A program made the position numbers and the translations under genes. DNA of 43,490 nt from positions 1 through 43,490 of the forward strand of contig NZ_VOSW01000078.1 in NCBI RefSeq assembly GCF_009690905.1, given 5' to 3'. The number at the start of each line of letters is the position of its first letter. The stretch's first letter is position 1. Under the pieces are notes generated by a model. It saw only the letters and a list, made by a program, of their open reading frames with translations, was not told the origin of the DNA and did not search any database. This DNA comes from Paraburkholderia madseniana. Its GTDB lineage: Bacteria > Pseudomonadota > Gammaproteobacteria > Burkholderiales > Burkholderiaceae. This document shows positions 8,295-16,528 of the stretch, piece by piece.

Positions 8295-9739
8295 GCGTGC
8301 CCTCCTTTACGACTCGCGTGACTGGGCGAGCCGAATGATCGGGACGGGCTGGCCCCATCGACCAGCGGCTCGATCTCGTCCGGGCCGAAGAAAAACCGAT
8401 GGCCTGGCATGCGCTGCAGGCCGAAGTCCTTGCCGGGGTCGTCGTCGACCGTCACGGCAACGTGCACGTGATCGTCGAAATCGCGCTCGATCGATTCGAT
8501 CGTGGCAACCATGCCGCTCAGCGCGATATCGAAGATGTCCGCGCGACCGCGTGGACGCAAACGCACCTGATCGCCGATCCGGATCTCGACGCCCGCCACC
8601 CGCACGCAAGCCAGATGCGGCCGTGCGTCGAGCTCCGCCCATGGCGAGACCGGCATGGCGGGCGCTTCCAGCGGTGAAAATCCGCCGACACTTGCCCCGT
8701 CGAGTACCCGCACCTGCCGCAACGTGCCATGCAGCTTTTCCATCTGCTCGGCGCCGAGACTTTCGGTACGTGCCAGCAAGGCACGCGCGCGCTCGTCCGT
8801 GGCGATCATTTCGCGCTTTTCGTCGTCGGTCATGGTGAGAATACGCAGCGTGAGGATTTCGTCGATCTCCGTGGAGTCGAATAGATCGCCGGCACTTTCA
8901 GGCGCAATCTGCGGGAAGTCGTAGAGAATGATCGGCGAGGCGAGCATCGTGTCGGGCTGTTGTTCGTCACCCACGAGAACTGGCCACACGCCGATATTGC
9001 GGCTCGCGGCGGCGGCCGCGGCCAGCTCCGTGGGCGGATCGATAGAAGAAATCCAAGTGCCGCCCGCGATGGTCAGCACCGTATGACAGGACACCAGCGC
9101 GTACAGCGAAGCCGCATCGCGCTTCAAGCCGTGGGCATTGTCGAGCGGTGTCTCGTTGACGATGCGCACCGTCAAACGATAAACCCCGGCGGCCACACTC
9201 GCGGCGCTCAATTCGACGTGGCCTTGCAGCGAAGCGCGGATACGGCGCAGAGCGCCACGCAGCGTGCCTTGCCTGTCCGCGAGCGGTTCGAGATCGCTGG
9301 CGGCGTCGAACGAAAACGCGATCTGCAGCGGTGCGTCAAGCAGTTCGCCCATCACCAGAACCGGTACGGCGATGTGCCGCTCTGCCGCCTCCTGCCATGC
9401 GGTGTAGCGCCGCTCGTCGATATCGAGCACGGGCACGGTGCGCCAGGCCGGCTCACCCGACTCCGGCCGCGCGGCGGAACCCTCGTCCACATCGAGCACC
9501 ATTCGCTCGATCACCTGCAGAAAACCGGGCCGCACGGCCACGCGGGTGTGCTTGTCGCCGCGCAGCAGACACTCGGTTTGCGTCACCCACGGATCGCTAC
9601 CCGACGCCTCGGCATAGTCGCGTGGATACACGCCGCCGAAGGTCCAGCGCTGCCGGTTCTTTACCGAGGTCGGCCGGTACGGATACAACATGTAGCCTTC
9701 GTACAGCACCGCCTGAACCACGCTCTCGACCGCATTCAC
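8291..9739 (-). CDS. Hydrogenase-operon protein of unknown function, 482 aa
   Basis: I do not recognise a catalytic family. The gene starts with GTG overlapping the preceding stop (GTGA) and overlaps the protease gene at its end (ATGA), so it is an integral member of the operon. The protein is soluble, with no signal peptide or membrane segment. An N-terminal YMLYPYRPTSVKNRQRWTFG segment is followed by mixed alpha/beta sequence, a central acidic helical region with EIDEILTLRILTMTDDEKREM, and a C-terminal part with PHLACVRVAGVEIRIGDQVRLRP that looks like a small beta-barrel (OB/SH3-like). Few cysteines argue against a metal cluster. Comparable proteins are found in group 1h loci, as far as I recall, so a hydrogenase-specific assembly or partner role is inferred. 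Confidence 0.8.
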   Translation of the reverse strand: MNAVESVVQAVLYEGYMLYPYRPTSVKNRQRWTFGGVYPRDYAEASGSDPWVTQTECLLRGDKHTRVAVRPGFLQVIERMVLDVDEGSAARPESGEPAWRTVPVLDIDERRYTAWQEAAERHIAVPVLVMGELLDAPLQIAFSFDAASDLEPLADRQGTLRGALRRIRASLQGHVELSAASVAAGVYRLTVRIVNETPLDNAHGLKRDAASLYALVSCHTVLTIAGGTWISSIDPPTELAAAAAASRNIGVWPVLVGDEQQPDTMLASPIILYDFPQIAPESAGDLFDSTEIDEILTLRILTMTDDEKREMIATDERARALLARTESLGAEQMEKLHGTLRQVRVLDGASVGGFSPLEAPAMPVSPWAELDARPHLACVRVAGVEIRIGDQVRLRPRGRADIFDIALSGMVATIESIERDFDDHVHVAVTVDDDPGKDFGLQRMPGHRFFFGPDEIEPLVDGASPSRSFGSPSHASRKGGHA

Positions 9740-10383
9740 GATATGTCCTCCTCGACGCCGTCAAGCAGGCTCGACACCGCCTGCTCCCAGCTCGTGAGAC
9801 CCCGCCTGCTTTTGTAACGCGAGAGGCGATCGAACACATCCCGGTGCAAACACAGCCAGGCGCCGTTCGGGTAGTAGCGGGTCATCATGTCGCGCCATAG
9901 CGCAACGGGTAGCCGGTACGCCGCTTCCTTGTGCCAGGGAATCGGCGCGGCCTGCAACGCGCCGTCGTCTTCGCGATAGAACACCGTGCCGCTGAATTGC
10001 AGCATCAGCGGAATCTCGCCTTCTTCAAGGCCGTGAAAATATTTGGTTGCGGCCACATTGAAGTCGTAGCTGCATGGCACCGGCAAATCGAGCGTGCATT
10101 CGCCGGCAAACGGTGGCGCGACTATCGACGTATGCGCCCATAGCAGCGTACGCAGCGTCTCGCCCCAACGCGGCGGCGAACCGAACAGGTCTTCGAGTCC
10201 GTACTGCTCGGCGGGCGCGTAGCGGCGCTGCGTCGCTTCGATCTGGATCTGGCATTGCAACGTGATGCTGGCGATCTCTTCCTGCGCCGGCGTATTGGCG
10301 ATACGCAGCCTGAACGTTAGCAGCGGTGCTGCGGCGAACGGCACGACTTCCGCCGACTCGACAGTGAACCCGAGATCAGGCAT
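9736..10383 (-). CDS. DUF6084-like hydrogenase-operon protein, 215 aa
   Basis: A conserved protein of unknown function, assigned to DUF6084 from memory of group 1h operons. It begins MPDLGFTVESAEVVPFAAAP and is rich in beta-strand-like sequence, with a QCQIQIEATQRRY segment. A later WAHTSIVAPPFAGECTLDLP stretch and a C-terminal basic part with DMMTRYYPNGAWLCLHRDVFDRL follow. The ATG at 10383 overlaps the preceding gene by 8 bp and was preferred to a GTG/ATG nine codons upstream because it matches that coupled layout. It has no signal peptide or membrane segment. Its end overlaps the 482-aa gene (GTGA). Confidence 0.78.
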   Translation of the reverse strand: MPDLGFTVESAEVVPFAAAPLLTFRLRIANTPAQEEIASITLQCQIQIEATQRRYAPAEQYGLEDLFGSPPRWGETLRTLLWAHTSIVAPPFAGECTLDLPVPCSYDFNVAATKYFHGLEEGEIPLMLQFSGTVFYREDDGALQAAPIPWHKEAAYRLPVALWRDMMTRYYPNGAWLCLHRDVFDRLSRYKSRRGLTSWEQAVSSLLDGVEEDIS

Positions 10384-11011
10384 GGAGCAAGCCCTCCGGT
10401 ACCCGGCCATGGGTCTTCAGCGCGGCGAAGAATCGATGAATCGAATCCCACGCCTCCCTGCCGCCGGACAGTCCGCGCCAACGCGCGCGGATCACGCCGG
10501 TTAGCGCGTAACACTGGTCGATCGGCACACGGTAATAATCGCGCGCGCCTTCGCTGCGGTTGACCAGCAGCGCTTCGACGTCGGGTTGCAGTTGCGCGAG
10601 CAACGGATTTTCCGCGACCAGCTCATCCCACGCCTGCAATTCCAGTAGCGATTGCGTGCCGCCGGCCGGTCCGGGATACAGCGCCACGACGCGTTGCGCC
10701 GCGCTGTCATGAAAGAAGAAAGCGATATCGATGGGAATCGCCAGCGCGTCCCATTGCGCATCGCTCATGCGAAAGCCGCCGAGATAGTGCGCGTCGCGCG
10801 GCACCGGACGATAGCGCGCATTCTGCTGACTGCCGAACAGCAGCGCGCACGCGCGGCAACAGCAAAAGAGCTGCCGTTTGGCGGTTTCGAACAGATGCGG
10901 ATGATCGGATAGAAGCGGCAGGCCGCACAACTCGCACTGGATGTCGTCGGCTTTTCGCACGAATTGGCGCAGCCGCGCGACCCAGCCGCGTGTCGGTGCG
11001 GCGGGCGTCAT
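10376..11011 (-). CDS. DUF5947-like Cys-rich protein, 211 aa
   Basis: The N-terminal third holds two cysteine pairs: CELC (about residues 26-29) and the CCCRAC cluster (about 50-55). They are spaced like a zinc ribbon or rubredoxin-type site. The rest has no recognised fold and carries motifs such as DIAFFFHDSAAQRVVALYPGPAG. It starts by ATGA overlap with the NifU-like gene and ends overlapping the DUF6084-like gene. A rubredoxin-like electron carrier or a zinc-stabilised assembly factor are the two readings; the sequence alone does not decide between them. The family name is recalled from similar operons. Confidence 0.8.
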   Translation of the reverse strand: MTPAAPTRGWVARLRQFVRKADDIQCELCGLPLLSDHPHLFETAKRQLFCCCRACALLFGSQQNARYRPVPRDAHYLGGFRMSDAQWDALAIPIDIAFFFHDSAAQRVVALYPGPAGGTQSLLELQAWDELVAENPLLAQLQPDVEALLVNRSEGARDYYRVPIDQCYALTGVIRARWRGLSGGREAWDSIHRFFAALKTHGRVPEGLLHA

Positions 11012-11610
11012 TGAGCGCCGGCCTCGGTCCGGCTTGCTACCTCATTTGCCACATCCTTTGTTACGTCATTCACCGACTCGGCGTGATGCGGCACAAAGCG
11101 CAGTTCATGCACATTGACGTCCGGCAGACCTGCGATCTCGACGCGCATCGCTTCCGGCGCCGCTTCGAAAATCGAGCGTTCGATTTCCTGCTGCAATTCG
11201 CCTACTGAGTTGTGCTTGCCCTGCAGCCGGCCGGCCACGCGCACACGCACGGCCTCTTCCGCCGCGTCGAGCAACTCGATCTGGATGCCCTGTACGCCAA
11301 GCAACGGCCGCATCTTTTCGACCGCACGCGACACGCGCGTCGGTAGGTCCTGCGGATGCAGGCCGTGCAACAGCAGCAACGCCGACACGCCGGCGTCGCG
11401 CTCGAACGCTTCGATCATGGCGACGTCCATCACGCCCGCCTCCGACACGATCTCCATCAGCCGTGCGAGCCCGTTCGTATGCAGATCGAGAACGACCTGC
11501 AGCAGTTCTTTGGCAGGCTCACGCGCGCGCGGATCCTCAAGCGCTTCCAGCGCCGCAATCAATTCGTCGATGCGGCGTTGCTGGGCGACGACCGCGCTCT
11601 CGTTGCTCAC
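11008..11610 (-). CDS. NifU-like C-terminal-domain protein lacking cysteines
   Basis: This 200-residue protein starts with GTG overlapping the large-subunit stop (GTGA), with AGGGAG at good spacing. It has an N-terminal helical region and a middle part (VSRAVEKMRPLLGVQGIQIE) that aligns with the NifU C-terminal domain, including the MRPLL and VRVRVAGRLQG pattern. In NifU the next segment has the CxxC that holds the [4Fe-4S] cluster. Here it reads GKHNSVGELQQEIE, and the whole protein contains no cysteine. A classical Fe-S scaffold role is therefore unlikely. A protein-interaction role in hydrogenase maturation is possible. Confidence 0.85.
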   Translation of the reverse strand: MSNESAVVAQQRRIDELIAALEALEDPRAREPAKELLQVVLDLHTNGLARLMEIVSEAGVMDVAMIEAFERDAGVSALLLLHGLHPQDLPTRVSRAVEKMRPLLGVQGIQIELLDAAEEAVRVRVAGRLQGKHNSVGELQQEIERSIFEAAPEAMRVEIAGLPDVNVHELRFVPHHAESVNDVTKDVANEVASRTEAGAQ

Positions 11611-13421
11611 GTGTGCGCTCCCTGCATCACACCAAAGGTCGGCGAGTGCGACGTATCGATCGTCTTGCCATTGCCGACGTACATATGAACGCCGCACGGC
11701 AGGCACGGGTCGAAGCTGCGCACCGCGCGCATGATGTCGATGCCCTTGAACTTGTCCGGTCCGTTCTCTTCGAAGATCGGCGTATTCTGCACCGCGTCTT
11801 CATACGGTCCGGGCGTACCGTAGATATCTCGTGGATTGGCATTCCACGGCGTGGGCGGATACGGGTGATAGTTGGCGATCTTGCCGTCGCGGATCACGAG
11901 GTGGTGCGAGAGCACGCCGCGCACCGCTTCGTGGAAACCGCAACCGATGCTCTCTTCCGGCACCGTGAAGTCGCTGAACGTGCGAGTGCGTCCCGCGTGC
12001 AACTCGGCCAGCGCCTGCTCGGCAAAGTACAAGGCCGCAGCCGCTGAATACGCCTGAAAATAGGTGCGGGCACGATCGCGTTCGATCGCGTTGCTCCACT
12101 TCGGAATCTTCCATTCGAATTCGACTTCGGGCTTGAGCGCGGTCTTCGGCAAGTAGATCTTCACGCTGTGACCAGTCGCCTTGATATACCCGATATCGAC
12201 CAGCCCCGCCAACGCGGTGGCCCACAAGCGCGCGATCGGTCCACCGCCGGTATCGAGCGCAAGGTGATCGCCGGTGCGCTTGTCGAGCCAGCGCGGCGAC
12301 ATCACCCACGTGTAGTTGCCGTCGAATTTCCGCTTCTGCGGATGCGGCAGCGTGGTCTGATTCCACGGATGCTTACGGTCCACCGGATTGCCGAGCGGAT
12401 CGTTCTTGACAAAGGTCTCTTCGTGATCCCAGTCGTCGTAATAGGAACTGCCCAGCAGGATGCGGATATTCAGGTTGATATCGACGAGATCGGTCGTCAC
12501 CAGTTCGCCGTCCACCACCACGCCGGGCGTGACGAACATGCCGCGGCCCCATTGCGTCATCGTGTTGTAGTTGTAGTCGCACACGTTCGGGTCCTGGAAA
12601 GACCCCCAGCACCCGAGCAGAACGCGACGGCGGCCAACTTCTTCGTAACCCGGTAGCGCTTCATAGAAGAAGTCGAACAGATCGTCATGCAGCGGCACGA
12701 CTTTCTTCATGAATTCGACGTACTTCATCAAGCGCGTGATGTAATCCGTGAACAACTGAATGGTCGGTACTGTACCCACGCCACCCGGATAAAGCGTCGA
12801 CGGATGCACGTGGCGTCCTTCCATCAGGCAGAACATCTCGCGCGTATAGCGGCTGACCATCAAGGTCTCGCGATAGAACTCGCCGGTGAACGGATTGAGC
12901 GCAGTCATGATGTCCGCGATGGTTTTATAGCCGTGCTTGTCCGCGTGCGGCGCGGGTGTTTTCTGCGCCTTGTCCCACACGCCGGGATTGGTTTCCTTGA
13001 CCATCCTCTCGCAAAAATCCACGCCCACGAGGTTGTCCTGGAAGATGTTGTGGTCGAACATGTATTCGGCCGCTTCACCCAGATTGACGATCCATTCGGC
13101 GATCGCCGGCGGCTTCACACCGTATGCCATGTTCTGCGCGTACACGGAACAGGTCGCGTGATTATCGCCGCAGATTCCGCAGATGCGGCTCGTGATGAAA
13201 TGCGCGTCGCGCGGGTCTTTGCCCTTCATGAAAATGCTGTAGCCACGAAAGATCGACGACGTGCTGTAGCACTCCGCCACACGGCGGTTCGCAAAATCGA
13301 TCTTGGTGTAAATCCCCAGACTGCCGACGATCCGCGTAATCGGATCCCAGTTCATGTCGACCAGCTTGCCCGGCGCTGCCTGGGTACTGGTGGTCGCTTC
13401 AGGTGCGGTACTAACGGCCAT
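11607..13421 (-). CDS. hhyL: Group 1h [NiFe]-hydrogenase large subunit
   Basis: This is the catalytic subunit oxidising H2. The 604-residue protein has the N-terminal cysteine pair in ITSRICGICGDNHATC (C81, C84) and the C-terminal pair in DPCLPCGVH (C573, C576). These four cysteines ligate the Ni-Fe site. A 25-residue tail follows His579 and should be removed by the endopeptidase in this operon. Segments such as PGGVGTVPT and LGCWGSFQDPNVCDYNYNTM match the actinobacterial-type high-affinity enzymes (HhyL; HofG of Ralstonia eutropha). It starts after GGGAGAAGGTC, 48 bp downstream of the small subunit, and is coupled to the NifU-like gene. Confidence 0.96.
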   Translation of the reverse strand: MAVSTAPEATTSTQAAPGKLVDMNWDPITRIVGSLGIYTKIDFANRRVAECYSTSSIFRGYSIFMKGKDPRDAHFITSRICGICGDNHATCSVYAQNMAYGVKPPAIAEWIVNLGEAAEYMFDHNIFQDNLVGVDFCERMVKETNPGVWDKAQKTPAPHADKHGYKTIADIMTALNPFTGEFYRETLMVSRYTREMFCLMEGRHVHPSTLYPGGVGTVPTIQLFTDYITRLMKYVEFMKKVVPLHDDLFDFFYEALPGYEEVGRRRVLLGCWGSFQDPNVCDYNYNTMTQWGRGMFVTPGVVVDGELVTTDLVDINLNIRILLGSSYYDDWDHEETFVKNDPLGNPVDRKHPWNQTTLPHPQKRKFDGNYTWVMSPRWLDKRTGDHLALDTGGGPIARLWATALAGLVDIGYIKATGHSVKIYLPKTALKPEVEFEWKIPKWSNAIERDRARTYFQAYSAAAALYFAEQALAELHAGRTRTFSDFTVPEESIGCGFHEAVRGVLSHHLVIRDGKIANYHPYPPTPWNANPRDIYGTPGPYEDAVQNTPIFEENGPDKFKGIDIMRAVRSFDPCLPCGVHMYVGNGKTIDTSHSPTFGVMQGAHT

Positions 13422-13469
13422 GACCTTCTCCCTGCTGACAAGTCGAATTCCGCCAACTACGCCGCCAGA

Positions 13470-14528
13470 TCAGCGACGGTAGCCGGTAGTGAGTTTCGAA
13501 CCGTTGTGACGCCATTTCGGCTCGTCGTTGAGCGTGTTCTTGGTCAGCTTGCGCAGACTGCGAATCAGCGGCCCATAACTCTTGATGAGATTCGACGACA
13601 GCACCGCTCCCGGCGGCTCATCCATGAACGGCATGAACTTGTCGGGAAAGCCTGGCATCGTGCAACCAATGCAGATGCCTCCCACATTCGGACAGCCGCC
13701 AATGCCGGCCATCCAGCCACGTTTGGGCACGTTGCACTGCACGACCGGCCCCCAGCAGCCCAGCTTGACGATGCAATTCGGGCTGCCGTATTCGGTGGCG
13801 AAGATCGCCTGTTCGTAGGAGCCCGCGCGATCGCAACCGTCGTGAACGGTGCGCGTAAACAACCACTTCGGCCGCAGTGCCTCGTCGAGCGGAATCATCG
13901 GCGCGAGACCCGCCAGTTGATAGAGCAGGTAGAGCAGCGTCTCCATGAAGTTGTCCGGCTGCACCGGACAGCCCGGCACGTTGACGATCGGCAGGCCCGC
14001 TTTCGATTTCCAGTCCCAGCCCAGATAGTCGGCGAGACCCATGCAGCCGGTCGGATTGCCTTCCATCGCGTGAATGCCGCCGTAGGTCGCGCAGGTGCCC
14101 GCGCCGACCACCGCCAGCGCGCGCGGCGCAAGCCGGTCGAGCCATTGCGGAATCGTGATCGGTTCCTGCGTATCGGGGTCGGTGCCCAATGCGGCCCAAT
14201 ATCCTTCGCGATTGATACGTTCGTTTGGAATCGACCCTTCCATTACCAGCACGAAGTTCTCAAGCTCGCCACGCGCGGCCTGGTGAAACGGCTTGAGAAA
14301 CTCGTCGCCGTTTTCATACGCCAGTACGGGATTATGCAAATGCACCTTCGGTAGGCCGGGAATCGCACCGAGAATCACGTCCTCGATGCTCGGCTGAGTC
14401 GCCGCGGTAATTGATACCGAATCGCCGTCGCAGCCGAGGCCGGCGGTAATCCAGATGATGTGCACTTCCTTGAGAGCCGGCGCGTGCTGAGTCTTGCGCC
14501 CATAGGGGACGTTGTCTGCTTCTGCCAT
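13470..14528 (-). CDS. hhyS: Group 1h [NiFe]-hydrogenase small subunit
   Basis: This is the electron-transfer subunit with three Fe-S clusters. The ATG at 14528 (MAEADNVPYGRK) follows GGAG; an upstream in-frame extension lacks support. The 352-residue protein has no Tat signal, as in other group 1h enzymes. The proximal cluster motif reads G-C33-D-G-D36, where typical small subunits have C-x2-C, so Asp36 takes the second Cys position. A three-Cys/one-Asp proximal cluster is established for the R. eutropha group 1h enzyme. Other cluster cysteines lie in GAGTCATYGG, NVPGCPVQPD and the KLGCWGPVVQCNVP to GGICIGCTMPGFPD region. It is the first gene of the operon. Confidence 0.96.
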   Translation of the reverse strand: MAEADNVPYGRKTQHAPALKEVHIIWITAGLGCDGDSVSITAATQPSIEDVILGAIPGLPKVHLHNPVLAYENGDEFLKPFHQAARGELENFVLVMEGSIPNERINREGYWAALGTDPDTQEPITIPQWLDRLAPRALAVVGAGTCATYGGIHAMEGNPTGCMGLADYLGWDWKSKAGLPIVNVPGCPVQPDNFMETLLYLLYQLAGLAPMIPLDEALRPKWLFTRTVHDGCDRAGSYEQAIFATEYGSPNCIVKLGCWGPVVQCNVPKRGWMAGIGGCPNVGGICIGCTMPGFPDKFMPFMDEPPGAVLSSNLIKSYGPLIRSLRKLTKNTLNDEPKWRHNGSKLTTGYRR

Positions 14529-14902
14529 GATGAGTGTCTCCACTGCGAACCACGTTCTTTTCAGGTCAGGCAAAGATACGTGGCGAGTGCCGCACGGCAG
14601 TCACGTGTCCAGCAATCGATCGATAACGGTTCCGCCCGATGCGGTTAAAAGGATCGGATTTGCTGCATGTATTGTTGGGGATAGGTGCCCACCGTGATGA
14701 GCCCGAAAAACTTTTTTGAGTATAGTTCAGCGATACGAAATAACCCAATTTCCGTAACTAACTCACTAAACATCGCGCAGCGTATTGGGTCGATAAGGAT
14801 TCGAGCGGCGCGCTTGTTGAAATTCTCTGACGATAGCCCTTACGGGTTCAGGTCATTGCCGCGTAAGCGCCATCAATCGCAATCGTTGATATGCCGCAAC
14901 GC
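14529..14902. other. Intergenic region upstream of the hydrogenase operon
   Basis: This 374-bp stretch between the small subunit and the nickel permease (both minus) is AT-richer than its surroundings and has no convincing gene. It holds the candidate promoter at 14719-14748. A weak sigma-54-like string near 14570-14585 has wrong spacing. No terminator with a T-run is evident after the permease. Confidence 0.6.
14719..14748 (-). promoter_or_regulatory. Candidate sigma-70 promoter for the hydrogenase operon
   Basis: On the minus strand, TTGGGT (14748-14743) and TATACT (14724-14719) are separated by 18 bp. The leader to the small-subunit ATG would be about 185 nt. The -10 is strong and the -35 keeps only TTG, as expected of an activated promoter. 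No regulator gene of the HoxA type is in the window. Confidence 0.45.
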
Positions 14903-15958
14903 TCATGAGCGGATCTCGAGTTCTTCGAATCGCATCCATTTGTAAACCGCGACCGACAATAACCAGCTCGCCAGAAATACGCCGATGATCGCGTAGCCGA
15001 TCATGCCGAAGTTCTCATTCAGACTGCCCACCGCCTGCCAGAATCCGCCATTCAGATGCAGCCTGTCCGCGAGTAATCCGAGGCCCTCTATGCCGCCGAC
15101 AAGAAGCGCGACGAGCACCGAGATTGTCGTGATGGTGACGTTGTAGTAGAGCTTGCGGACCGGCTTCACGAAGGCCCATCCATAGGCGCCCAGCATCAGG
15201 ATGCTGTCGGTCGTGTCGATCAGCGTCATGCCGGCCATGAACAGCACCGGAAACACCAGGATCGACCAGATCGACATGCCTTGCGCGGCGCCGGCGGCGG
15301 ATATGCCGAGCAGCCCGACTTCCGTTGCGGTATCGAAACCCAGCCCGAACAGAAAGCCGAGTGGGTACATGTGCCAGCTCTGGCTGATCAGGCGGAACAA
15401 CGGCCGGAAAATACGCGCGAGAAAGCCGCGATCGGCGAGCAGCATGTCGAGATCTTCATCGACGTAAGGCTCGCCTCGGCGGACGCGCCGAAAAGCGCGC
15501 AGCACCGAGCGCAGCACGATCAGATTCAGAAGCGCGATGGCGAACAGGAAGAACGTCGACACCAGTGTGCCGATCATGGCGCCGGTTTCCTTGAAACCAC
15601 TCATCCGGCTTTGCAACGCCATGGCGGTCGCCGCAATGCCGATGGTCGCGAGAACGACAATGGTGGCGTGTCCAAGCGAGAACATCAGCCCGACCGTCAC
15701 CGGACGCTGGCCGGACTGCATCAGCTTGCGCGTCACGTTGTCGATGGCCGCGATATGATCCGCGTCCACCGCATGCCTCAGACCAAACGAGTAAGCCAGC
15801 AGGCAGGAGCCCATCAGCAGCGGATAACCGCGGAACGCCACAAAGGCCGCCACCCACGCCGCGATATTGAAAGTAAGTAGTAACGCGTAGAGCCATCCGA
15901 TCTGCCGGCGCTGATGGCCGTTTTCCTCGCCGAGGAGCGCCTTAACAAACTCCGCCAT
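14903..15958 (-). CDS. hoxN: High-affinity nickel permease, NiCoT family (HoxN-like)
   Basis: An inner-membrane nickel (or cobalt) permease of 351 residues, the same length as R. eutropha HoxN. The signature HAVDADHIAAIDN lies in the second hydrophobic segment. The second NiCoT signature, GFLFGLGFDTATEVGLL, is in the middle, and about eight membrane segments are visible. The start at 15958 (MAEFVKALLG) follows GGGAGAGAACCC; the upstream in-frame extension has no support. It lies upstream of the hydrogenase operon on the same strand, so it probably supplies nickel for the enzyme. The 374-bp gap suggests it is transcribed separately. Confidence 0.93.
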   Translation of the reverse strand: MAEFVKALLGEENGHQRRQIGWLYALLLTFNIAAWVAAFVAFRGYPLLMGSCLLAYSFGLRHAVDADHIAAIDNVTRKLMQSGQRPVTVGLMFSLGHATIVVLATIGIAATAMALQSRMSGFKETGAMIGTLVSTFFLFAIALLNLIVLRSVLRAFRRVRRGEPYVDEDLDMLLADRGFLARIFRPLFRLISQSWHMYPLGFLFGLGFDTATEVGLLGISAAGAAQGMSIWSILVFPVLFMAGMTLIDTTDSILMLGAYGWAFVKPVRKLYYNVTITTISVLVALLVGGIEGLGLLADRLHLNGGFWQAVGSLNENFGMIGYAIIGVFLASWLLSVAVYKWMRFEELEIRS

Positions 15959-16069
15959 GGGTTCTCTCCCGGGAGGCCTGGGCCGGCTGCGTTGCACAGC
16001 CAGGCGCTTGAAGCCTGCATTCGATGATAGTACTTTTCCCGCGCATCCGATCCCCGGCGAGATTGGACA

Positions 16070-16101
16070 CGCCGCGCCATCATTCTTGCGATGACGCGGC
16101 G
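16070..16101. repeat. 12-bp inverted repeat between copC and the nickel permease
   Basis: Arms 16070-16081 and 16090-16101 pair with one G-T wobble around an 8-nt loop (ATTCTTGC). It sits just after the copC stop codon but is not followed by a T-run on the minus strand, so a factor-independent terminator is uncertain. It could separate copC from permease transcription. Confidence 0.5.
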
Positions 16102-16117
16102 CGGCACGGTTTCAGCG

Positions 16118-16498
16118 CTACTTCACGTTGAATGCATAGTCGCCGTGCGTGCGATGCCCGTCGGAGGCCACCGCCACCCAGTGCACTGTGTAGTGGCCCG
16201 CCGCTAGCGGCGGCAGCGGCACCGCCATCACCGCCGCCTGATGCGTGTCGACCGCGGATTTTTCCGTGTTGACCTGCTTGCCGCTCGCGTCGGTCACCGT
16301 CAACGAACTGAATGACGGCTCGAGCGGCCCGTCGAATATCACGCGCACCTGAGCGGGCGACGCCACCGTCGCGCCCGCGCCCGGCTCTTGCTTCTGCGGA
16401 AATACATGGGCGAAAGCGGCGCTCGCGAACGCGAACCCGGCAATCAGCAACGGCACCTTCACCGCGGCGCGCAGCCAGTCATATCGATCGTTTTTCAT
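16118..16498 (-). CDS. copC: Periplasmic copper-binding protein, CopC domain
   Basis: A 126-residue secreted protein. An N-terminal signal peptide ends at SAAFA, so the mature protein begins with His (HVFPQKQEPG), the usual first copper ligand of CopC. The Ig-like beta-sandwich follows, with VRVIFDGPLEPSFSSLTV and a C-terminal WVAVASDGHRTHGDYAF that carries further His ligands. The start follows CAGGAG. It is the last gene of a three-gene minus-strand set with an outer-membrane barrel and a DUF2946 protein, pointing to copper handling in the periplasm. Confidence 0.9.
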   Translation of the reverse strand: MKNDRYDWLRAAVKVPLLIAGFAFASAAFAHVFPQKQEPGAGATVASPAQVRVIFDGPLEPSFSSLTVTDASGKQVNTEKSAVDTHQAAVMAVPLPPLAAGHYTVHWVAVASDGHRTHGDYAFNVK

Positions 16499-16528
16499 CG
16501 CGTGCTCCTGCGTTATGGTGTTGATGCG

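Noticed and set aside
14570..14585. Sigma-54-like string (GCCACG...TTTGC, minus strand) upstream of the hydrogenase small subunit
   Set aside because: Spacing between the -24 and -12 elements is one base too long and the GG is not intact; a sigma-70 pair lies further upstream.
14566..14748. 60-codon minus-strand frame upstream of the hydrogenase small subunit
   Set aside because: No ribosome-binding site, atypical codon use, and it overlaps the probable promoter and leader.
15959..16117. Metal riboswitch upstream of the nickel permease
   Set aside because: Only a simple 12-bp hairpin next to copC is visible; none of the conserved junction sequences of NiCo or cobalamin riboswitches are seen.
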